Shown piece after piece: positions 21,633-29,243 of a DNA stretch of 64,000 nt (position 1 is the stretch's first letter; each line of letters begins with the position of its first letter). The DNA lies in IMG/VR virus record IMGVR_UViG_3300029787_000024, positions 1 through 64,000 of that record; one strand, given 5' to 3'. The position numbers and the translations under genes are program-made. The DNA comes from a virus. The notes under the pieces are model-generated. The model saw nothing but the letters and a program-made list of their open reading frames with translations. It was not told the origin of the DNA and searched no databases.

Positions 21633-21755
21633 TTATTTTTTTTTACCCATTTTTTTCATAGACTTAATGTGCCTATCAAGAATTTTTGCTTGTGATAAAT
21701 GCATTTTAGATGCTTTTTTTAATTCTTTTACTACTTTTTTTAATTTATTATCCAT
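21633..21755 (-). CDS. Lysine-rich miniprotein, 40 aa
   Basis: MDNKLKKVVKELKKASKMHL and a second amphipathic half ending MKKMGKKK. It fits exactly between 21629 and 21758 with 2-3 base gaps, which supports it as a gene although very short. Probably one amphipathic helix; a DNA-binding or membrane-active role is possible. Confidence 0.6.
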   Translation of the reverse strand: MDNKLKKVVKELKKASKMHLSQAKILDRHIKSMKKMGKKK

Positions 21756-21757
21756 AA

Positions 21758-21913
21758 CTAATCTTTTTGATATTCTAATAAACAACAGATTTTACCTCCA
21801 TGTTTCATTTTTCTTTTTTTAACAGGAACACATTTATCTTTACCCTTTTTAGTTCCCGCATAACGATAACCTTTCCAACATGCTTTTCCATCTATACCTT
21901 TTTTCTTTGCCAT
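21758..21913 (-). CDS. Small Cys-containing basic protein, 51 aa
   Basis: The start at 21913 (MAKKKGIDGKACWKGYRYAG) is chosen, because a longer frame would run into the previous gene. The pattern KACWKGYRYAGTKKGKDKCV recurs in small proteins of aquatic phages, to my knowledge without known function. Four Cys could form a metal site or disulfides. It ends GGKICCLLEYQKD, sharing the GG...Q-x-D type ending with other small proteins here. Confidence 0.7.
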   Translation of the reverse strand: MAKKKGIDGKACWKGYRYAGTKKGKDKCVPVKKRKMKHGGKICCLLEYQKD

Positions 21914-21915
21914 AA

Positions 21916-22218
21916 TTAATCGTGTTGTGTAGGTACAACGCAACCACTAGCGCAGTTCCATTTTCTAAGTGATTTATTTATTCTTGAATTAGGGTCTCTA
22001 CGTTTTTTAGAACCTGTTAATTTTTTCTTCATTCCTTTCATCCTAGAACAAAATGATTTTTTTCTAGATTTTCTTTTTCCTTTAGGACTCTTTTCAGTTA
22101 CGGGTGCAGCAAGTTTACTACCAGGATTAGCTTTTTTATAAGAAGCTCTTCCTTTAGCATTAAGACCACCAGATTTGTTTTTTCCAGCTTTACGTTGCCA
22201 TGCAGGTGACTTAGCCAT
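21916..22218 (-). CDS. Basic phage protein, DUF6321-like
   Basis: 100 aa, strongly basic. The pattern SPAWQRKAGKNKSGGLNAKG, then SFCSRMKGMKKKLTGSKK and RDPNSRINKSLRKWNC is the one seen in DUF6321-type proteins of many aquatic phages. Ends CVVPTQHD. Function unknown; candidates are DNA-binding or virion assembly. Directly follows the holin gene in transcription order. Confidence 0.8.
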   Translation of the reverse strand: MAKSPAWQRKAGKNKSGGLNAKGRASYKKANPGSKLAAPVTEKSPKGKRKSRKKSFCSRMKGMKKKLTGSKKRRDPNSRINKSLRKWNCASGCVVPTQHD

Positions 22219-22220
22219 AA

Positions 22221-22607
22221 CTATTTATTTTTACCACTTTTTAACTTTTCGATGGACCTTCCTCCGAAGTAGCTCCCCACGATTGTTATCAAAACTAATT
22301 GTAACAAATCTGTCCATTTTTCTTCAACAACAAAATCTATTGTACCAGCGTCAATAAAGATTAATAACATTGTACATACTAATACAAATATAAGAGTCAT
22401 AGGCCTTACATTCTTACTTAACCAGCTATCTGATTTCATGTCTGCCTTCCATCTATCCGTAACATTCTTTTGCAAATCATTTTCAGAATCAAGAATCATT
22501 TTCTTCATCTCGTTCTTCAATTGCATCTTTTCCTCCTTAGTTGTTACTACATTGTCTATGATACTCCCAGCATCACCAACAAGTTTATTTAAAATTCCTT
22601 TTATCAT
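22221..22607 (-). CDS. Holin-type membrane protein
   Basis: 128 aa. The N-terminal half is helical and charged; then SDSWLSKNVRPMTLIFVLVC starts two membrane segments (TLIFVLVCTMLLIFI and LLQLVLITIVGSYF), followed by the GGRSIEKLK end. The motif set DSWLSKNVRP...YFGGRSIEK matches the phage 3-TM holin family. It would open the inner membrane at lysis and let the endolysin, encoded just upstream with a four-base overlap, reach the cell wall. Confidence 0.82.
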   Translation of the reverse strand: MIKGILNKLVGDAGSIIDNVVTTKEEKMQLKNEMKKMILDSENDLQKNVTDRWKADMKSDSWLSKNVRPMTLIFVLVCTMLLIFIDAGTIDFVVEEKWTDLLQLVLITIVGSYFGGRSIEKLKSGKNK

Positions 22608-23074
22608 AATCCTTTAAAATTGGTTTTTACTTCTCTATACTTTGTTTTGTTATTAGCATCCTTATAAGCCTCTAATACTTGCTTTCTGTTTTTCTTTTTG
22701 TTATAAGATATATGAATCCAAGAATAATCAAATTCATTAATCATTTGGTCAAAGTCTAACTCCATTTCTAATATAGTATCAAAAATAACTTTATTATCCA
22801 TTTCATTATCTCTAACGAACTGTATGTCCGCCGCCATTCCCTTTGAATGCTGTGAGCGAGAACTTCCTCCAATAGCACGGTTTAAAGCTGGGCTTCTGTA
22901 CCCTGAGGTTACTCTTATAGGCCCTATCTTATCTCTAATAGGCTGTATAACATTGTTTATAAGAAAAGATAAATTAGCTAAATGAACCTCTGTGGGCTTA
23001 TTACTTATACCTTTTCTAGCCGCAGTTGTGCTATTAACAAATTCTCTTAACATAAAATTTCTGCTCAACCTCAT
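22604..23074 (-). CDS. Endolysin, peptidase M15 family
   Basis: 156 aa. Zinc-dependent D-Ala-D-Ala/L-Ala-D-Glu peptidase pattern: RVTSGYRSPALNRAIGG, SSRSQHSKGMAADI (His76, Asp83) and SWIHISY (His121) give the three zinc ligands. No signal peptide, so release needs the neighbouring holin. Length is normal for single-domain M15 endolysins. Confidence 0.9.
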   Translation of the reverse strand: MRLSRNFMLREFVNSTTAARKGISNKPTEVHLANLSFLINNVIQPIRDKIGPIRVTSGYRSPALNRAIGGSSRSQHSKGMAADIQFVRDNEMDNKVIFDTILEMELDFDQMINEFDYSWIHISYNKKKNRKQVLEAYKDANNKTKYREVKTNFKGL

Positions 23075-23310
23075 ACTTGAATAAATTTAGTGTTTAACTT
23101 AATAGTAATCTCTGCTCCATTTGAGGTAGATATAGTTTTTTTGTTATTTAATATAGTTGGCTTATTAGTATCTACAGTTATGCGAGGTTTATTGTTTTTT
23201 ATTTCTAAATATGCAGGGGTATTAATAGTTACATTAGTCTTAGTAGGGTGTAAGTTTATAGTAACCTCACCAATATTCGCATTTAATATATTAACTTCTT
23301 CATTATACAT
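23071..23310 (-). CDS. Small beta-rich protein, 79 aa
   Basis: The start at 23310 (MYNEEVNILNANIGEVTINL) overlaps the upstream stop by eight bases; an in-frame start 90 bases earlier would overlap further. Rich in Thr, Asn, Ile and Lys with repeated short strands (TINLHPTKTNVTINTPAYLE), fitting a fibre or tail-accessory piece. No family recognised. Confidence 0.65.
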   Translation of the reverse strand: MYNEEVNILNANIGEVTINLHPTKTNVTINTPAYLEIKNNKPRITVDTNKPTILNNKKTISTSNGAEITIKLNTKFIQV

Positions 23311-23734
23311 CTTGGTTAGCGTATGTGTTAACATCTTTAACAATAAAATCTCCATACAACCACACAGTTTGTTTATTATAAAAATCTGTTGTAGATACAT
23401 GATATTTGTATGTTCCCGCTGGAGGAGAAAATTCTTGCATGTTATTAGTAAATTCTATAGTTAACTTGCCATCTTCTACTTCTACCGTAATCGTTTGATT
23501 TAAGGGAAATGCCGCTACCTGCCCTTCAAATAATACATTAAGAGGAGAGGCGCCTTCAGAATCAAAAAACTTAAAAACACTAGTATCTAATTCAGTAGAA
23601 TCGTTAGGGTTACTAGTAAAATCATAATTAGTTCCATCATTATTTTTAATGTTAACTACAAGTTTAAAATGACTACCTCTAATGTGTTTAATCTTAAGCT
23701 TTTGTGCTGGATGTGTAACTACTGTATTTGCCAT
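23303..23734 (-). CDS. Beta-sandwich virion-type protein, 143 aa
   Basis: Starts MANTVVTHPAQKLKIKHIRG; contains HFKLVVNIKNNDGTNYDFTS and later PPAGTYKYHVSTTDFYNKQT, and a closing VWLYGDFIVKD. This layout (R-G-x-x-F-x-L...DGtxYDfs...AGTYxY) is common for immunoglobulin-like domains in phage tail fibres and baseplates. No catalytic residues. Likely an appendage or decoration protein. Confidence 0.65.
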   Translation of the reverse strand: MANTVVTHPAQKLKIKHIRGSHFKLVVNIKNNDGTNYDFTSNPNDSTELDTSVFKFFDSEGASPLNVLFEGQVAAFPLNQTITVEVEDGKLTIEFTNNMQEFSPPAGTYKYHVSTTDFYNKQTVWLYGDFIVKDVNTYANQDV

Positions 23735-24135
23735 TATTGAAATTTATTTAACGTCAATGTATCCACTGAATTCTGTACTGTTTTTTTACTAGCATCTAAT
23801 TGGAACATTACGTTTGGCTTGAACCTTTCCTTTTCCTCACCATTATCAAAGATGATAACAGTCGGAATGGCAGAGACATCATAAGCCATTTGAATGTCCA
23901 TATAAGTAGCAATATCAACTCTATATACCACACAATCCTTTAATTTTATAAGTTCTTTAAATTCATTGTGAGCATTCCATCCTGCCCAAAATTCTACTAC
24001 TACTATGTCTTTAGCTATTTTTTTATCAAAATCATTAGAGTTAATAAAGTCTTGCCCAAAAGAAGTTCCACAAATAAACATAAGCATCATCACTAAGATG
24101 TATAAATATGATGTTATGTCTATTCTGCGAATCAT
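23734..24135 (-). CDS. Exported thioredoxin-fold protein without CxxC
   Basis: 133 aa. An N-terminal hydrophobic signal (YLYILVMMLMFICGTSFGQ) is followed by a thioredoxin-like fold: VVVEFWAGWNAHNEFKEL takes the place of FWAxWCGPC, so both active-site Cys are lost, while the cis-Pro loop (VSAIPTVIIFDNGEE) is kept. It is therefore probably a binding, not a redox, protein in the periplasm or outer leaflet. It lies among lysis and envelope genes. Retained fold plus lost Cys argues for a changed role, not decay. Confidence 0.75.
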   Translation of the reverse strand: MIRRIDITSYLYILVMMLMFICGTSFGQDFINSNDFDKKIAKDIVVVEFWAGWNAHNEFKELIKLKDCVVYRVDIATYMDIQMAYDVSAIPTVIIFDNGEEKERFKPNVMFQLDASKKTVQNSVDTLTLNKFQ

Positions 24136-24476
24136 TTTTTAATCTCTTTTATATCTTCCTTAAGTTCATCTAACTCTTTTATTATATTGTCAATTTTCTG
24201 TCTAGCCATCTCATCCTTCATATTGAACTCCATTCTTGTAGGGGGCCATGTCTGTGAAGCAGCAGGGTCTCCCATATCTATTGTATAAGTACCTGTTCCT
24301 GGTTTAGGTTTTTCTAAAGCATCCTCAACCTTATCTTCTAGTTCAACAAACTTAGAGTTTATACTACCCATTAAACCAAAATAAGCAGATACAACAGTAG
24401 CTATACCAACGGCAATACCAATAAGTGTTTTAACACTAACCTGAAACTTGCTTTCTTCTGATAGTTCTTTAGCCAT
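24132..24476 (-). CDS. Membrane-anchored coiled-coil protein, 114 aa
   Basis: One membrane segment near the N-terminus (VKTLIGIAVGIATVVSAYFG), then a long soluble part with a Pro/Gly/Thr-rich stretch (KPGTGTYTIDMGDPAASQ) and a C-terminal coiled coil (IKELDELKEDIKEIKK). Gene overlaps on both sides put it in the lysis/envelope operon. A spanin-like or holin-accessory role is plausible; no motif decides. Confidence 0.7.
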   Translation of the reverse strand: MAKELSEESKFQVSVKTLIGIAVGIATVVSAYFGLMGSINSKFVELEDKVEDALEKPKPGTGTYTIDMGDPAASQTWPPTRMEFNMKDEMARQKIDNIIKELDELKEDIKEIKK

Positions 24477-24739
24477 TAGTCGTGTTGTATTATGCCTCCT
24501 TTTTTAAACCTATTTACTACACCACCCTTTTTTGCAGACATTTGGCTCAAAGCAAAATCTACCACTTTTTTATCCTTATCCGTATAAATCTCTTTTCCTT
24601 TAGGCCCTTTAACTTTAGTTTTCTTTTTACCTACAGTAAACTCTGTTCCTGGACCGTATTCAGAATGATTCATAACATGAAAATCTTTACCAAATAAGTT
24701 TTTTACAAACTTTTTTATTTTTTTCTTTCCGTTACCCAT
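24476..24739 (-). CDS. Small basic protein, 87 aa, QHD end
   Basis: Lys-rich, starts MGNGKKKIKKFVKNLFGKDF, with GPGTEFTVGKKKTKVKGPKG and an ending with KKGGVVNRFKKGGIIQHD. The two GG turns and the terminal Q-H-D recall the small proteins at 1662, 21758 and 21916. It touches both neighbours by one base. Function unknown. Confidence 0.7.
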   Translation of the reverse strand: MGNGKKKIKKFVKNLFGKDFHVMNHSEYGPGTEFTVGKKKTKVKGPKGKEIYTDKDKKVVDFALSQMSAKKGGVVNRFKKGGIIQHD

Positions 24740-24975
24740 TATTTTTTACATTCTTTACATTTGTTATTTCCAGCAAACTTTTCTACACCACTAATTCCAA
24801 AGCATCCTAAAACAACCCATACAAATGAGTCATAAACAAATTCGTTAATTACTAAATCTGAACCAGCAGCGCCAGTTACTAAATCAATTATCATTACAAT
24901 AACCATAATTAAAAAAGCTATAAAACCTACTACAGCTTTCTCATTCCAATCATTACTATCTTTAAAAATATTCAT
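24739..24975 (-). CDS. Two-TM holin-like protein, 78 aa
   Basis: MNIFKDSNDWNEKAVVGFIA starts a first membrane segment (AFLIMVIVMIIDLV); the second is YDSFVWVVLGCFGISGVEKF, then a Cys-Lys tail (NNKCKECKK). The two-helix hairpin with charged ends fits a second holin or antiholin next to the holin at 22221. It lies one base from the secreted repeat protein. Confidence 0.65.
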   Translation of the reverse strand: MNIFKDSNDWNEKAVVGFIAFLIMVIVMIIDLVTGAAGSDLVINEFVYDSFVWVVLGCFGISGVEKFAGNNKCKECKK

Positions 24976-24976
24976 A

Positions 24977-25714
24977 TTAATCTAATTTATATTTAACTTT
25001 ACCATTTTGTATATATATCCCATCAGGCTGTCTTATAGCTTGGCCTAATAGATTATACATTGTATCGTCTAATTTTGATTTATTTAACAACTCAGGTATA
25101 TTAGATGTACAAGGAAGTCCTGTGTCGCAATCTAAATACTCTGTGTTAATTATTTCTACATACTCTATTATAGTATCTGTAGTAAAAAATTCTATATATT
25201 CTGTTTCTATTTGTACTATTGTATCAAACACAAATACATCTACATATTCTATTACATCTATATACATTGTATCTAACGCCCCTTCCATCCATAACGTGTC
25301 TGTAACAAATATCTCTTCAAATATAGTTTCATACTCAATTTCTACTATAGTGTCAAAAACTATTTGGGTTATATACTCTGTATTATATATAGTATCTGTT
25401 TGGAAAATAGTCTCATATATATAAATAGGAACATCTACATAAACTGTATCGCATTCTTCAGCTGGCGGAGCGCATTCCTCAAGCGTTGTAGGTACCGCGT
25501 CTTGCTCATCTGAAGCATCCACACAATCTTCCCACCCATCATTAAGGTAGTAAAGCCCATTAAAACCATTAGGAACGCAACCATTAGGACTATACTGAGT
25601 CCAATTAGCAGTATCATCTCCACAATAAAATCCACCTTGCTCCACACAGTCTTCGCAGTTCGTTTGACTAAATCCATAACCAAATACAAATAATAATATT
25701 AATAACTTCTTCAT
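24977..25714 (-). CDS. Secreted D-T-I/V repeat protein with T9SS-like tail
   Basis: 245 aa. Signal peptide (MKKLLILLFVFGYGFSQ), then a Cys-rich segment (NCEDCVEQGGFYCGDD), then about 110 residues of repeated acidic strands built on x-D-T-[IVL]-x (FDTIVEIEYE, TDTIYNTEY, FDTIVQIETE, TDTIIEYVE). The end (MYNLLGQAIRQPDGIYIQNG then KVKYKLD) resembles the last motif of Bacteroidota type IX secretion sorting tails. If real, the host T9SS would carry this phage protein to the cell surface. Only the final motif of such a tail is visible, so this is an inference. Confidence 0.7.
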   Translation of the reverse strand: MKKLLILLFVFGYGFSQTNCEDCVEQGGFYCGDDTANWTQYSPNGCVPNGFNGLYYLNDGWEDCVDASDEQDAVPTTLEECAPPAEECDTVYVDVPIYIYETIFQTDTIYNTEYITQIVFDTIVEIEYETIFEEIFVTDTLWMEGALDTMYIDVIEYVDVFVFDTIVQIETEYIEFFTTDTIIEYVEIINTEYLDCDTGLPCTSNIPELLNKSKLDDTMYNLLGQAIRQPDGIYIQNGKVKYKLD

Positions 25715-25715
25715 A

Positions 25716-26807
25716 TTACAAAAATAAGTAATTTATTCCAATCTTAAATTCGTAAACAGGTCGCATCCAGAATCTTTGATGAGTTCCTTCAATAAAAAAC
25801 CCTAGATTCTTAGAAAACTTAACACCGAATACTAATCCCATGTCCCACTCTATAATGGCTGGTATGCTCTCCTGAGCCCAATCTTCGTCATTATAGTCAA
25901 AGCTATAATCATCTAGACCAAAATGGTAAGGGAGAACATTCATCCAGCCGTGTAACCACCAATTAGAAGACCATTTGTAATAAGCTGCTCCAACAACAAC
26001 AGACAGTTCCTTTTGTAAACCAAGTTTACGTAGTTCACTATCATTAAAATTATCTATAGCATTACCAAAATAGTGCTTCATAAATTCTCCCGTAGTATGA
26101 GCAACCTGTATAGAGTCTCCACTAGATATGTCAAACCAATCATAGTTTACATATCCTGCCTGACTCCATTGTTCACTTACATACCCAAAGTCCTCTGCAA
26201 TCTCAGAGAACGGTGTTACAGCTGGGTCCCAAAAATCATATATTGGAAGAAATCCGTATGTAGGGTGCATTCTAAAAGCAGCACCCATTGAGAAATCAAA
26301 GTTTCCCAAGCTTTTTCTCCATCTTATATCAGATAAAACGTACTTTAAATCAAATTTTTGATTATCTACAAATTGCGCCTTAATAAGGTACGAATCACCC
26401 AAATAACGTAAGAAGTAATCCTGATTTATAAACTCATTCCCCCTATCTCGTACTAAAGATAGGTTAGCAAGGTATTCAAAGCCCTTAGCGTTACCTATAG
26501 GAGCTTTATTTGATATTTGTGACTCAGAACCATCATAAAATGATTTAACCTTGTGTTCGTAATCAAAACGAGCCACCTTACGCAATCCTATAGTATAATT
26601 ATAATCAAAAGGATTAACCTGTGTTATATCTATTAACTCTTTATCTTCTATCTTAAACATTCCATCTTCTAATGTAGAAGAGCCTGTAGAGCTTGATACA
26701 TAAAACGTAGAATATTTAAAAAAGTTCTTAATCTCTTGAGAACAACATTTTTTTGGAGTAGCACAAGATATTAATAGAACTACTATTAGTATTAGTATCT
26801 TTCTCAT
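25716..26807 (-). CDS. Predicted outer-membrane beta-barrel lipoprotein
   Basis: 363 aa. The start MRKILILIVVLLISCATPKK carries a lipobox-like LISC. The rest is rich in alternating hydrophobic and aromatic strands, many Tyr/Trp/Phe and Asp loops, and it ends with strand FKIGINYLFL, as outer-membrane barrels do. No known family identified. Expressed late beside lysis genes, it could alter the host surface, for example to block superinfection, or be a virion surface protein. The one-base overlaps place it in the same operon as its neighbours. Confidence 0.65.
   Translation of the reverse strand: MRKILILIVVLLISCATPKKCCSQEIKNFFKYSTFYVSSSTGSSTLEDGMFKIEDKELIDITQVNPFDYNYTIGLRKVARFDYEHKVKSFYDGSESQISNKAPIGNAKGFEYLANLSLVRDRGNEFINQDYFLRYLGDSYLIKAQFVDNQKFDLKYVLSDIRWRKSLGNFDFSMGAAFRMHPTYGFLPIYDFWDPAVTPFSEIAEDFGYVSEQWSQAGYVNYDWFDISSGDSIQVAHTTGEFMKHYFGNAIDNFNDSELRKLGLQKELSVVVGAAYYKWSSNWWLHGWMNVLPYHFGLDDYSFDYNDEDWAQESIPAIIEWDMGLVFGVKFSKNLGFFIEGTHQRFWMRPVYEFKIGINYLFL
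25719..25726 (-). promoter_or_regulatory. Weak -7-like box TATTTTTG inside gene end
   Basis: TAnnTTTG match whose last base is four bases before the ATG at 25714, as at 3638, 4576 and 6188. It lies inside the last codons of the upstream gene, so it may be chance. Confidence 0.25.
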
Positions 26808-27451
26808 TATTGCATGTCTTTTAAACCTCTATAAGGAACTCCCTTTAAGTGACATATAGCAACATCAGCACTACTTATAGTAGCATGCTTCCATCTTCCC
26901 TCTATAGTTATACCAGCTTCTATATCTCCCGCTATAGCCGTTCCAGCACTTCCGTCTGTAGCTCCATAATAAGAGACCTCATATCCATCATCAAAAGATG
27001 TTGCGCCATCAGCTTGTATTGTTCTTGGAAATCTATTTTCCGCAGGAATTAAATCAGTTAAAGTACCTGCTTTTATTATTTGTATAGCAGCTATTTCAAA
27101 TTTAGGTAAGTCTTTAATTATATGAGAGTTATCTGCTCCAGATATTTTAGCTCCTTTAGTTAATGTTATTGTAGCATCTAAATCACTACCAGCAGAAGTA
27201 CCACTATTTACAGAAACGCTACTAACAGTTCCTATATGCTTTATTCTACCACTTCCTGTCGCCTCACATCCATAAACCTCATCTCCAGCTACAAAATCAG
27301 CTGTTCCTCCATCGTAAGTTAATGTCGTGCTTCCTGCAGTATAAGCTCCATCAGCTAATCCTATTTTACCCGTTAAATCTAGTGAGCTAGTTGCTGATGC
27401 GGCATATAGATGAACTTGACCATCATATAAACTTGTTTTATTACTTGGCAT
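26807..27451 (-). CDS. NKTSxYDG-type virion protein, copy A
   Basis: 214 aa, Gly/Ala/Thr/Ser-rich and strand-rich. Starts MPSNKTSLYDGQVHLYAASA, has SSLDLTGKIG, later SGSGRIKHIGTVSSV-like strands and ends GRWKHATISSADVAICHLKG. The gene just upstream (27467-28060) encodes a paralogue with the same order of motifs. The build (beta-rich with small turns, no enzyme residues) fits a decoration or fibre protein exposed on the virion. Confidence 0.75.
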   Translation of the reverse strand: MPSNKTSLYDGQVHLYAASATSSLDLTGKIGLADGAYTAGSTTLTYDGGTADFVAGDEVYGCEATGSGRIKHIGTVSSVSVNSGTSAGSDLDATITLTKGAKISGADNSHIIKDLPKFEIAAIQIIKAGTLTDLIPAENRFPRTIQADGATSFDDGYEVSYYGATDGSAGTAIAGDIEAGITIEGRWKHATISSADVAICHLKGVPYRGLKDMQ

Positions 27452-27466
27452 AATTTTATTTTTTTA

Positions 27467-28060
27467 TTACATTATTGTTGGGGTTGCTCTTAAATAACAA
27501 ATAGCAGACTCTGTGGTCCCAACACCAGTACAGTCTATCATAACATATTTCCACCTACCCTCTATTGAGGTACCTATTAACTGAGCTCCGTCATACATTA
27601 ATGTTCCATTTTCAGCAACAGTTCCATAATCACTTACTGTATTTTGAGCCCATGTGCCCAAATCTGGCAAATCTTGACCCACAAACCTTCTATCTGAAGG
27701 TGTTAACTTTAATAAATATGTTTCATTACCTATGAAATCAATTTTAACTATTTCAAACTTAGGATAAATATGAACATAATCATCTTGAACTAAATGAATT
27801 TTTGTTCCTTGATGAAAGCTAACATTTGACGCACTCACAGACTCAACTGTGCCTATTAATTCATTAGTCAAGCTTTTCATTAACTTGTCTCCAGGTGATA
27901 TTAAAGTATCAACAGCACCATTCAATCTCACAGTCTTTGTGCCAGCACCAGCGCTTACTACAGCCGCCTTTCTATTTATCCAGCCAGACAAATCTAAATG
28001 GTCTATAGTATTGTTTATAAAAACAGAGCCATCATAAATAGACGTTTTATTGGTAGCCAT
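27467..28060 (-). CDS. NKTSxYDG-type virion protein, copy B
   Basis: 197 aa, tandem paralogue of 26807-27451: NKTSIYDGSVFIN against NKTSLYDGQVHLY, HLDLSGWIN against SLDLTGKIG, IYPKFEIVKIDFI against DLPKFEIAAIQII, GRWKYVMID against GRWKHATIS, and AICYLRATP against AICHLKGVP. Duplication followed by divergence. Likely virion-associated. Confidence 0.78.
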   Translation of the reverse strand: MATNKTSIYDGSVFINNTIDHLDLSGWINRKAAVVSAGAGTKTVRLNGAVDTLISPGDKLMKSLTNELIGTVESVSASNVSFHQGTKIHLVQDDYVHIYPKFEIVKIDFIGNETYLLKLTPSDRRFVGQDLPDLGTWAQNTVSDYGTVAENGTLMYDGAQLIGTSIEGRWKYVMIDCTGVGTTESAICYLRATPTIM

Positions 28061-28070
28061 ATTTTAATTT

Positions 28071-28271
28071 TTATCCTCTAGACAAAGACTTAGCACCTTT
28101 AGTTCTAACGCTTCTTGCAGGTTTTCCTGTTTTTCTACCTTTTTCAGTTTCAGCGTATTTTTTCTTTGACATAGAGCCGATACTTTTAGTTCTAGATTTA
28201 GCTCGCCCTTTAGCGGCACCACCTTTACTTGGTTTTGATGTACGTTTAATTTGGTCTAATAAACTTCCCAT
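28071..28271 (-). CDS. Small basic protein, 66 aa
   Basis: MGSLLDQIKRTSKPSKGGAA followed by Lys/Arg/Ser/Gly-rich disordered sequence ending GAKSLSRG. Similar in style to the basic cluster at 21351-22218. It sits between two pairs of decoration-like paralogues and may bind nucleic acid in the capsid. No family recognised. Confidence 0.65.
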   Translation of the reverse strand: MGSLLDQIKRTSKPSKGGAAKGRAKSRTKSIGSMSKKKYAETEKGRKTGKPARSVRTKGAKSLSRG

Positions 28272-28290
28272 TATATTATATTTTTAATTA

Positions 28291-28716
28291 TTAATATGTT
28301 GTGTCCTCATATATATGTAAGAACTCAATTTCTTGTGTTGCTCCTGCAGAAGCGCAAGTTATATTCACATCACTATTTCCATCATAAGGAAGCAATACAG
28401 CTGACCCTGGAGGAACATTTCCAATGCTTGTTGATGCATATAAAACTATACACTCTTCTCCTGCTGTTGTAGATAAATTTTTAATATATATAAATCCATT
28501 TTTATCAGCAGTAACATTATCAGCCTCAATGATTTTTGTTGCCCCAGTTTGTCCTGGTGAAAACCTTTGAACACCAGATGAAACATCTAGTCCATCTGCT
28601 TTAGAGCCTCTTTTATATAAAGTTGAATTACAAGTTACATTTATAGCAGCGCTAGACAAGTCAGAACTTGTTATAGTTATTGTAGCTTTTGTTGTTGGTG
28701 TTGATTTAAATGCCAT
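28291..28716 (-). CDS. YIKN-type virion protein, copy A
   Basis: 141 aa, Ser/Thr/Ala/Val-rich beta protein. Starts MAFKSTPTTKATITITSSDL; central GFIYIKNLSTTAGEECIVLY; ends IEFLHIYEDTTY. It is the paralogue of its neighbour at 28735-29220 (MAYSTTPTAKATLTLT, GYLYIKNPNTTTKG, EYMIIYEGAD). The YIKN strand also recalls the Y[LV]RITNL motif of 2396-3339, so all four may share one fold. Probable capsid decoration or fibre protein. Confidence 0.78.
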   Translation of the reverse strand: MAFKSTPTTKATITITSSDLSSAAINVTCNSTLYKRGSKADGLDVSSGVQRFSPGQTGATKIIEADNVTADKNGFIYIKNLSTTAGEECIVLYASTSIGNVPPGSAVLLPYDGNSDVNITCASAGATQEIEFLHIYEDTTY

Positions 28717-28734
28717 TTTATTTTTTTTTAATTA

Positions 28735-29220
28735 TTATAATTCTTGTCCTGGTATATATGCTGCATCAGCACCTTCATATATTATCATATACTCTAATGG
28801 CCAAGTATCGTCATCTGAATGAACGGTTATATCAGCCCCATCATGAAGTGTTACGGGCATAAATATAAAATCACCTTCATATAATTCACATAACAACGCC
28901 CCACTTACATTAGTTTCGTAAACAGAAAATTTTCTAGTTCCTTTAGTTGTTGTATTAGGGTTTTTAATATAAAGATATCCTCTACCTCTAGTTGTAGCAC
29001 CACTTGCTGCAGAATAAGATGAAGTATCAAATACTAAAATACCAGCATTACTATTATCTGTACCATTAGCTCTTTTTAAACCAGTAGTTCTTGTACATCC
29101 TAATCTATGCGCCACATCATGCATGTCCATAGAAGTAGTTATAGATGCGTCAGAAGACGACATCCCTGTTGTAGTTAAAGTCAAAGTAGCTTTAGCAGTA
29201 GGTGTTGTTGAATATGCCAT
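28735..29220 (-). CDS. YIKN-type virion protein, copy B
   Basis: 161 aa, paralogue of 28291-28716: starts MAYSTTPTAKATLTLTTTGM, central RGYLYIKNPNTTTKGTRKF, later FIFMPVTLHDGADITVHSDD, ends GQEL. It is the first gene after the giant polymerase gene and is preceded by a good promoter (29244-29270), so a highly expressed structural unit may begin here. Confidence 0.78.
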   Translation of the reverse strand: MAYSTTPTAKATLTLTTTGMSSSDASITTSMDMHDVAHRLGCTRTTGLKRANGTDNSNAGILVFDTSSYSAASGATTRGRGYLYIKNPNTTTKGTRKFSVYETNVSGALLCELYEGDFIFMPVTLHDGADITVHSDDDTWPLEYMIIYEGADAAYIPGQEL

Positions 29221-29243
29221 TATAAATCGGTTTTATTATTATA

